DNA from: Clostridiales bacterium
GTDB lineage: Bacteria; Bacillota; Clostridia; Lachnospirales; Lachnospiraceae
Length of the DNA: 18,999 nt
NCBI GenBank assembly: GCA_019416265.1
Contig: DXXQ01000160.1
Coordinates: forward strand, 1-18,999
Direction of reading: 5' to 3'
The notes below the pieces were generated by a model that saw only the letters and a list, made by a program, of their open reading frames with translations, made no database searches and was not told where the DNA came from. Of this stretch, positions 14,350 to 18,999 are shown in pieces. Both the position numbers and the translations under genes were made by a program. Within the stretch, counting starts at the first letter, position 1, and the number at the start of each line of letters is the position of its first letter.

Positions 14350-15809
14350 AAAGAGAGTCTTTCGGTTCACGCCTTGGGTTCATCCTCGTGTCGGCAGGAT
14401 GTGCCATAGGCATTGGAAATGTTTGGAAATTTCCGTATATCTGCGGGGCTTACGGAGGCGCTGCATTCATACTGATTTATCTTTTGTTTTTACTTATTAT
14501 GGGAATCCCCGTCATGGTCTGCGAGTTTGCAGTAGGACGGGGAAGCAAGCGAAGCGTTGCGAAATGCTTCGATGTGCTTGCCCCTAAGGGGACATCATGG
14601 AATTCCCTGAGACATATCGGAACCATCGGCTGCTATATGCTGATGATGTTCTATACCACAGTGGGAGGCTGGATGCTGTATTACTGTTTCAAGAGTGTCC
14701 GCGGCGACTTTGTGGGACTGGATTCGGAAGGAATCAACAATGCCTTTAGCCAGATGCTCGGCGATGCGCCGACAATGGGCTTATGGATGGTCATTATCTG
14801 TGTCATCGGTTTCCTGGTATGCTACTTCGGATTGCAGAACGGAATCGAAAAGATCACCAAGGTGATGATGACTGCATTGATGGTCATTATGGTAGTGCTT
14901 GCCATTCATTCCCTTCTTATGGACAATGCGGCAGAGGGCGTTCGTTTTTACCTTGTGCCTGATTTTAATAAGATGGTGGAAAGCGGAATCGGAAATGTGG
15001 TGTTTGCGGCGCTCAGTCAGGCGTTCTTTACCCTGTCTATCGGTATCGGCGCCATGCTGATCTTCGGAAGCTATCTGGATCGTTCCAGAAGTCTTACAGG
15101 AGAAGCGGTAAGTATTACAATCCTCGATACGTTTGTTGCTCTGACAGCGGGATTTATTATTATTCCGGCCTGCTTTGCTTTTGGAATTCAGCCGGATGCA
15201 GGTCCGAGCCTGATTTTTATAACACTGCCGAATATTTTCGTGCGGATGAGCGGCGGAAGATGGTGGAGCAGTCTGTTTTTCCTGTTCCTGACATTTGCAG
15301 CTCTGACCACGATCATCGCAGTATTTGAGAATCTGATCGTATTTAACATGGACAGCAAAGGCTGGTCACGCAAGAAGAGTGTTCTTGTCTGCGCCGGTAC
15401 AGTGATCGTGCTCAGTATTCCGTGTGTGCTTGGATTTAATATCCTTTCCGGCTTCCAGCCTCTTGGCGCGGGAAGCACGATTATGGATCTGGAGGATTTT
15501 ATTGTATCCAATAACCTGCTTCCTCTGGGAAGCCTTGGCTATCTTCTTTTCTGTACAAGAAAGAACGGCTGGGGCTGGGACAATTTCCTGAAAGAAGCCA
15601 ATGCAGGTGAGGGACTGAAATTCCCGTCCTCCCTGAAAGGCTATGTGTCCTATGTAATTCCGGCAATTATTATTGTTATTTATCTGAAAGGCTACTATGA
15701 CAAATTCCAGCCTCTTGGTATGAAGATGCTTGCAGGATGGATGGTAGTTGCCCTTGTGCTGCTTGCCTTTGTGATCTACTGTGCGACAGCGAAGAAAAAA
15801 GTGAAATAA
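14346..15809 (+). CDS. Sodium-dependent transporter, neurotransmitter:sodium symporter (NSS/SNF) family
   Basis: This 487-residue membrane protein has the LeuT fold of sodium-coupled amino-acid or amine importers. TM1 contains the family signature GNVWKFPY (about 24-31) with the unwound glycine-rich AIGIGN sodium/substrate site. TM6 contains FFTLSIGIGAMLIFGSY, which fits the family's second unwound helix and its FGSY end. I count about twelve hydrophobic helices, the last ending just before the basic tail AKKKVK. The substrate cannot be deduced; hydrophobic amino acids are common for the family. The start codon overlaps the secA stop in ATGA, so it is probably cotranscribed and coupled with secA. 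In many Firmicutes prfB is in this place. A strong terminator follows. Confidence 0.93.
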   Translation: MKRESFGSRLGFILVSAGCAIGIGNVWKFPYICGAYGGAAFILIYLLFLLIMGIPVMVCEFAVGRGSKRSVAKCFDVLAPKGTSWNSLRHIGTIGCYMLMMFYTTVGGWMLYYCFKSVRGDFVGLDSEGINNAFSQMLGDAPTMGLWMVIICVIGFLVCYFGLQNGIEKITKVMMTALMVIMVVLAIHSLLMDNAAEGVRFYLVPDFNKMVESGIGNVVFAALSQAFFTLSIGIGAMLIFGSYLDRSRSLTGEAVSITILDTFVALTAGFIIIPACFAFGIQPDAGPSLIFITLPNIFVRMSGGRWWSSLFFLFLTFAALTTIIAVFENLIVFNMDSKGWSRKKSVLVCAGTVIVLSIPCVLGFNILSGFQPLGAGSTIMDLEDFIVSNNLLPLGSLGYLLFCTRKNGWGWDNFLKEANAGEGLKFPSSLKGYVSYVIPAIIIVIYLKGYYDKFQPLGMKMLAGWMVVALVLLAFVIYCATAKKKVK

Positions 15810-15829
15810 AGAAATTCAGAGAATTTAAG

Positions 15830-15888
15830 AAGAGCCAATACGCCGGATGATATGAATTCCGTGTATTGGCTCTTTCCTTTATTTTTTT
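15830..15888 (+). terminator. Intrinsic terminator of the secA-transporter operon
   Basis: A 14-bp stem with one G-T wobble (15830-15843 with 15861-15874) is followed by a T-rich run to 15888. That run is at the same time the antisense of the last two lysine codons and the stop codon of the minus-strand gene ending at 15879. Confidence 0.85.
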
Positions 15889-16139
15889 GAGGAAATAAGA
15901 TACTTTGCGTTTTCCCAATCCTGTTTTTTTACGAGAATCTTGTATTCATCATTCAGACTTTTCTGACCTGCGGAGTCAAGAACTGCGGGATTTCCACCGA
16001 GGGGAAGGTTACGTGACATCCGGCTTCTTGTGTTTGTTACCTGAGTTTTAGCAGGGATTTGGTTATCTTCCAGAATGTTTCTGATTCTGGTGTATTCTTT
16101 AAAATCTGTTCCAAAATATAATTCTTTCCATGAAAACAT
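15879..16139 (-). CDS. Small DUF2007-like protein
   Basis: This 86-residue cytoplasmic protein has no catalytic motif that I can see. The layout fits the DUF2007 family of putative signal-transducing proteins. An N-terminal helix spans YTRIRNILEDNQIPAK, where relatives have a 'shorten-the-gap' pattern of L..LLE..GIPA. A variable loop follows, then EYKILVKKQDWENAKYLI, resembling the family's final strand and helix with V...DxExAxxLL. The match is by pattern only. I chose ATG 16139 because the GGGAGG ribosome site overlaps the GTG three codons upstream. It has its own good promoter and lies 68 bp behind the AraC gene. Confidence 0.68.
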   Translation of the reverse strand: MFSWKELYFGTDFKEYTRIRNILEDNQIPAKTQVTNTRSRMSRNLPLGGNPAVLDSAGQKSLNDEYKILVKKQDWENAKYLISSKK

Positions 16140-16182
16140 ATTACGCACCTCCCGGTAAAAAATCGCTTTTTAGGTTAATGAT

Positions 16183-16211
16183 ATTATAGTATATCGAAAG
16201 AGGAAAATCAA
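16183..16211 (-). promoter_or_regulatory. Sigma-A promoter of the DUF2007-like gene
   Basis: On the minus strand TTGATT (-35, 16206-16211) and a perfect TATAAT (-10, 16183-16188) are 17 bp apart. The -35 hexamer overlaps the stop codon (16208-16210) of the upstream AraC gene. Confidence 0.68.
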
Positions 16212-17047
16212 CAGGTTTCCTGACTGGGGACCTTGTTGAACTGGCGTTTGTAGGCGCGGACGAAGGTGCTGTATTCCCTGAAACCGCATTGCCGGGAAGC
16301 TTTGATCACAGGGGTTCCTTCCGCGATGAGGCTACGAGCAAGAAGAAGACGCTTGCTGGTAATATAGTTGTGCAGAGTATATCCCGTATCTTCTTTAAAT
16401 TTCCGCATAAGATAATACTTGCTGAGGTAACTCTGTTTTGCCAGGAAATCAATCGTCAGTTCTTCCTGTAAATGGCGGTTGATATACTGGATCAGATCCG
16501 CGATCTGGGAGTCACAGGAGTAGGATTTTTTATCAAAAATGTACTGCTTTTCCAGGAAAATACGGTTCAGATAAACCATAAACTGGGAAAAAAGCGCCTG
16601 GCTTAGAATTTCGCTTCCAAAATCTTCACTGCGAAGAGAGGCGTCCAGTTCAAAGAGGATGTTTTTTAACTTTTCCTGAAACTGTGTGTGGAGACGAATC
16701 AGATTATAGCTGCGGTCGCTGGCTTTTTGGAAGCAGCGTGTCAATTCGTTTTGGGAAATATCGTTCTGGATCCACAGGATGAAACGCTCATAGGGGACTG
16801 AGGCGTCGATTGCCGGTTTGTGGATGGCATGGCGGTTCACCAGCAGAATATCCCATGGCTTTAAGAGATAAGCTTTCCCCTCGATATGATAGGTGACATT
16901 CCCGGAAAGAAAGATGACAACCTTGTGGAAATCGTGATAATGGTAGGAAAACTCCTTTTCTGTCTGGTCTTTGATGTGGAAAAGACGAAACTCACGGTCA
17001 AGATACCCGGTTTTTTCCATTTGTTCAAGTTGTTCGGTTTGGAACAT
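16208..17047 (-). CDS. AraC family transcriptional regulator
   Basis: This 279-residue protein has an N-terminal cupin-like sensor domain (SYHYHDFHKVVIFLSG and KPWDILLVNRHAIHKP, about 34-80) that would bind a small ligand. The C-terminal AraC DNA-binding domain (about 183-279) has two helix-turn-helix units: ELTIDFLAKQSYLSKYYLMRKFKEDTGYT, and IKASRQCGFREYSTFVRAYKRQF with the usual conserved GF...S.F..A/K..F spacing. A near-perfect AAAGGAGG lies seven bases before the ATG. It is transcribed divergently from the dapF-like gene across a 246-bp gap holding two facing promoters and GCAATAT repeats, so that gene is its most likely target besides itself. The ligand is unknown. Confidence 0.93.
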   Translation of the reverse strand: MFQTEQLEQMEKTGYLDREFRLFHIKDQTEKEFSYHYHDFHKVVIFLSGNVTYHIEGKAYLLKPWDILLVNRHAIHKPAIDASVPYERFILWIQNDISQNELTRCFQKASDRSYNLIRLHTQFQEKLKNILFELDASLRSEDFGSEILSQALFSQFMVYLNRIFLEKQYIFDKKSYSCDSQIADLIQYINRHLQEELTIDFLAKQSYLSKYYLMRKFKEDTGYTLHNYITSKRLLLARSLIAEGTPVIKASRQCGFREYSTFVRAYKRQFNKVPSQETC

Positions 17048-17097
17048 CGATGTCCTCCTTTCGGGTAACGCTTGTGGGCTTTTGTTTCTGTGGTTTC

Positions 17098-17126
17098 ATT
17101 ATACCATTTCTGAAAAGCAATATCCA
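17098..17126 (-). promoter_or_regulatory. Promoter of the first AraC gene (extended -10)
   Basis: On the minus strand TGGATA (-35, 17121-17126), a 17-bp spacer and TATAAT (17098-17103) preceded by TGG form an extended -10 promoter. A GCAATAT element (17117-17123) overlaps the -35. Confidence 0.62.
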
Positions 17127-17181
17127 TATAGTTGCTCCTGTTTTTGAGCATTTTTTGCAATATATAATGCAATTTATTCTA

Positions 17182-17210
17182 TATACATAGTAAAAAATAC
17201 AGGATATAAT
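17182..17210 (+). promoter_or_regulatory. Promoter of the dapF-like gene
   Basis: TATACA (-35, four of six) and a perfect TATAAT (-10) are 17 bp apart. Transcription would begin near 17217, leaving a leader of about 75 bases. GCAAT elements (17157 and 17169) lie just upstream. Confidence 0.62.
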
Positions 17211-17293
17211 AAAGTAAATGAATGAGAAATCCGCCGTACAGGGCGTTTGCATACGGAAATTGGGAAAGCTTATTGAAAGAAAGGAAGCCGATC

Positions 17294-18142
17294 ATGAATA
17301 ACAGCATCATTATGACGAAATATCAGGGACTTGGAAACGACTATCTGATTTTAGATCCAAATAAAAACCGCGTACAGCTTCAGGGGAAAAAGGTTGCCCT
17401 TCTCTGCCAGAGAGGGTTTGGTCTTGGTGCTGACGGCGTTCTTTACGGACCGGTACAGATCAATGGGAAAATGGGCGTTCATATTTTCAACGCAGACGGA
17501 AGCGAAGCTGAGATCAGCGGAAACGGTGTGCGTATTTTCGCTAAATATCTGATGGATAATTTATATGTAAAAGAAAAGAAGTTTGATATTGAAACTCTGT
17601 CAGGCACCATTCATGTGGAATGTCTCAACAGCCGCGCTACAGAGTTCCGGGTAAATATGGGTAAGGCATCCTTCCTTTCCAGAGAGATTCCCGTAACCGG
17701 AGAAGTACGAGAGGTTGTAAACGAAACCTTCACTTTTCATGACACAGAGTATAAAGCAACCTGTCTGACTGTGGGTAATCCACACTGTATCATTTTTATG
17801 GATAAAGTAAGTGCAGAACAGGTGAAAAATCTTGGGCCTTATGTGGAAAACGCAGACGAATTTCCGGAAAGAATGAATCTGCAGATCTGCCGGAAGATTG
17901 ACACTGGAAATCTGGATATTGAAATCTGGGAGAGAGGCTCCGGTTATACGAAAGCCTCCGGTACAGGAAGCTGCGCAGCAGCTGTGGCTGCCTATAAGCT
18001 TGGGCTTGTAGAATCACGTATTAACGTAAACCAGCCCGGGGGAATGATCCAGATCGATATAGAAGAAGACGGAACCATCTATATGACAGGAACGGTAGGC
18101 TATATTGCAGACGTAAGTGTTGCAGAAAGCTTCTTCTCCTGA
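17294..18142 (+). CDS. dapF: Diaminopimelate epimerase homologue with both catalytic Cys replaced by Ser
   Basis: Classical DapF interconverts LL- and meso-diaminopimelate through two cysteines acting as base and acid. This 282-residue protein has the whole DapF scaffold: GLGNDY (12-17), GFGLGADGVL (41-50), NADGSEAE (67-73 region), GNPHC (161-165), and WERGSGYT (212-219) with the carboxylate-binding Glu213/Arg214. The two catalytic positions, normally CGNG and CGTG, read SGNG (Ser75) and SGTG (Ser222). Cys227 is nearby but at a non-catalytic position. I chose ATG 17294 because AAAGGAAG lies six bases upstream and the N-terminus then fits the family. It is alone, apart from dapA/dapB, and flanked by two AraC genes. 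It may be an epimerase with changed chemistry, an enzyme for another amino acid, or inactive. The gene symbol denotes homology only. Confidence 0.88.
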   Translation: MNNSIIMTKYQGLGNDYLILDPNKNRVQLQGKKVALLCQRGFGLGADGVLYGPVQINGKMGVHIFNADGSEAEISGNGVRIFAKYLMDNLYVKEKKFDIETLSGTIHVECLNSRATEFRVNMGKASFLSREIPVTGEVREVVNETFTFHDTEYKATCLTVGNPHCIIFMDKVSAEQVKNLGPYVENADEFPERMNLQICRKIDTGNLDIEIWERGSGYTKASGTGSCAAAVAAYKLGLVESRINVNQPGGMIQIDIEEDGTIYMTGTVGYIADVSVAESFFS

Positions 18143-18157
18143 TAAAAAACGAACCTT

Positions 18158-18213
18158 GAAACGAACCTTTCATTTGGACGGGAGCGCTCCGGATGGAAGG
18201 TTTGTTTTGTTTC
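18158..18213 (+). terminator. Intrinsic terminator of the dapF-like gene
   Basis: CGAACCTTTCAT (18162-18173) pairs with ATGGAAGGTTTG (18193-18204), extended by AAA/TTT, around a GC-rich palindrome GGAGCGCTCC, and is followed by TTTTGTTTC. The 11-mer AAACGAACCTT occurs twice in tandem (18147-18157 and 18159-18169) in the left arm. Confidence 0.8.
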
Positions 18214-18301
18214 AAAGGTTTGGCAGACGGCTTTCGGATTGTAGCGGACGGTATGCAGGGCCTGTGGAAGACAAGACGGGGGAAGGGGATGAAACACAGA
18301 G

Positions 18302-18323
18302 AAAAAAGGGAATCAAAGATTCC
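18302..18323 (-). terminator. Probable terminator of the second AraC gene, overlapping its stop codon
   Basis: On the minus strand GGAATC-TTT-GATTCC (18309-18323) runs into CTTTTTTC. The stop codon (18313-18315) is inside the hairpin. The stem is only 6 bp, so efficiency is uncertain. Confidence 0.5.
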
Positions 18324-18999
18324 GAAATTCGCTTGGCGTTTGTCCGACCTCGTTTTTAAAGGCTGTGCAGAAGCTGTGTTCACTCTTAAAACCGCAGCAC
18401 GATCCGATATTTTTCACAGTGTCACGGGATGTGATCAAATAAAATTTTGCAAGATTGATCCTGGAGATCAGAATATAACGGTAGGGGGTATATCCTGTTT
18501 CTTCCTTGAATTTCCGCAAAAAATAGTAAGGGCTGAGGGAGACTCTGGAAGCCAGAAATTCCAGGGTTAAATCCTGATGCAGATGGCGGTTGATGTAGGT
18601 CAGGGAATCACCGATCAACCCGGAGGCGGCTTTTGTGCAGTCCTCGTCTCTTTCCAGGGAAAGAAGGGTGAGAAGCTGACTGATGTACTGGGAAAGCAGT
18701 GCGGCAGGCCGCTTTTCCTGATGAAGGAAGCGCTCATAAAGCTGAAACCAGCTTTTTTCATAATTTGCAGGGTGCTTCATGGAAATCTGAAATACAGGAC
18801 TGCCGTCCAGATATTGAAAAAAATCCTGGGCAGGGCCGCCGTCGAAATGGAGCCATAAAAGCTCCCACTCCTGCAGCGCACGGTAATTGTGAGGCTGATA
18901 GCAGTCGATCAGACAGACATCTCCAGGATTCTGGATAAAATCTTCACCATTGACAGTGACGACTCCTTTTCCGGATTTGGTGTACAGGAGGAGGAAGCT
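18313..18999 (-). CDS. AraC family transcriptional regulator, 5' end outside the window
   Basis: The reading frame is open from the stop at 18313 to the window edge (228 codons without a start), so internal ATG 18780 is not the true start. The edge-proximal part is the cupin-like sensor domain: LLLYTKSGKGVVTVNGEDF, PGDVCLIDCYQPHNYR and WELLWLHFDGG are characteristic. The C-terminal part is an AraC DNA-binding domain (SLTYINRHLHQDLTLEFLA, SPYYFLRKFKEETGYTPYRY, IGSCCGFKSEHSFCTAFKNEVGQTPSEFR). Its DNA-binding part resembles that of the AraC protein at 16208-17047, but the sequences differ enough that this is not a recent duplication. It is convergent with the dapF-like gene. The ligand and targets are unknown; its regulated genes probably lie beyond the window. 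Confidence 0.92.
   Translation of the reverse strand, partial: SFLLLYTKSGKGVVTVNGEDFIQNPGDVCLIDCYQPHNYRALQEWELLWLHFDGGPAQDFFQYLDGSPVFQISMKHPANYEKSWFQLYERFLHQEKRPAALLSQYISQLLTLLSLERDEDCTKAASGLIGDSLTYINRHLHQDLTLEFLASRVSLSPYYFLRKFKEETGYTPYRYILISRINLAKFYLITSRDTVKNIGSCCGFKSEHSFCTAFKNEVGQTPSEFRNL

Noticed and set aside
13465..14370. 301-codon minus-strand frame over the end of secA
   Set aside because: It is antisense to secA, with no family resemblance and no promoter or ribosome site in support.
16137..16148. GTG start at 16148 for the small DUF2007-like protein
   Set aside because: The ribosome site GGGAGG overlaps that GTG; ATG 16139 has correct spacing.
17222..17293. 24-codon N-terminal extension of the dapF-like protein from ATG 17222
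   Set aside because: No ribosome site precedes it, it lies about five bases from the expected transcription start, and the extension is unlike family N-termini.
18313..18780. 155-residue AraC protein starting at internal ATG 18780
   Set aside because: The frame continues open to the window edge with typical AraC sensor-domain sequence, so the gene is longer and truncated only by the window.
1..18999. CRISPR arrays, tRNA or rRNA genes, transposases, integrases, attachment sites
   Set aside because: I looked for repeats, cloverleaf patterns and recombinase motifs and saw none that could be supported.

Overview
The window looks like a chromosomal segment of a low-to-mid-GC Firmicute, most likely a gut clostridium of the Lachnospiraceae (Blautia or Clostridium XIVa type). 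This is inferred from the strong AGGAGG-type ribosome sites, A+T-rich sigma-A promoters, and gene families typical of that group: a tandem OB-fold SSB-like protein, a NusG-II/Gx-transporter pair, long HPF, and SecA with a SEC-C tail. Most of it is housekeeping sequence. I see no rRNA, tRNA, CRISPR array, insertion sequence or prophage.

Layout. 1-980: a Dus-family tRNA-dihydrouridine synthase. 997-1227: two short in-frame remnants, a receiver-domain fragment and a permease tail, best read as the scar of a lost two-component/ABC-transporter cassette. 1265-3100 (minus): typA/bipA, with its own terminator. 3332-6383 (plus): an SSB-like tandem OB-fold protein, a divergent CobO-like P-loop protein, then dapA and dapB (lysine/diaminopimelate synthesis), closed by a strong terminator. 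6518-7033: an Asn/Asp-rich lipoprotein. 7181-7951: an isolated hisA of the eukaryotic HIS6 type. 8090-8617: hpf. 8767-10638: a large secreted multi-domain protein. 10657-11539 (minus): the Gx transporter and NusG-II pair. 11698-14349: secA, preceded by a 23-codon leader ORF in the same frame. 14346-15809: a sodium:neurotransmitter-symporter-family transporter overlapping secA by four bases. 15879-17047 (minus): a small DUF2007-like protein and an AraC regulator. 17294-18142: a DapF homologue with serine at both catalytic cysteine positions. 18313-18999 (minus): a second AraC regulator that runs off the window edge.

How the genes fit. In many Firmicutes hpf, secA and prfB are neighbours. Here hpf and secA are separated by the secreted protein and the NusG-II/Gx pair, and prfB is not downstream of secA; a transporter gene takes its place. 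dapA and dapB supply early steps of meso-diaminopimelate/lysine synthesis. The DapF homologue lies far away, on its own promoter and between two AraC regulators, so it may not be the housekeeping epimerase.

Most notable: (1) the Ser/Ser DapF homologue; (2) the secA 5' region, with a leader ORF whose stop codon sits in the secA ribosome site and a perfect 7-1-7 palindrome in the promoter spacer; (3) the orphan HIS6-type HisA; (4) the two-component/ABC scar; (5) three intrinsic terminators that overlap the ends of convergent genes. No single undescribed multi-gene system stands out. The secA leader and the DapF/AraC locus are the best candidates for new biology.
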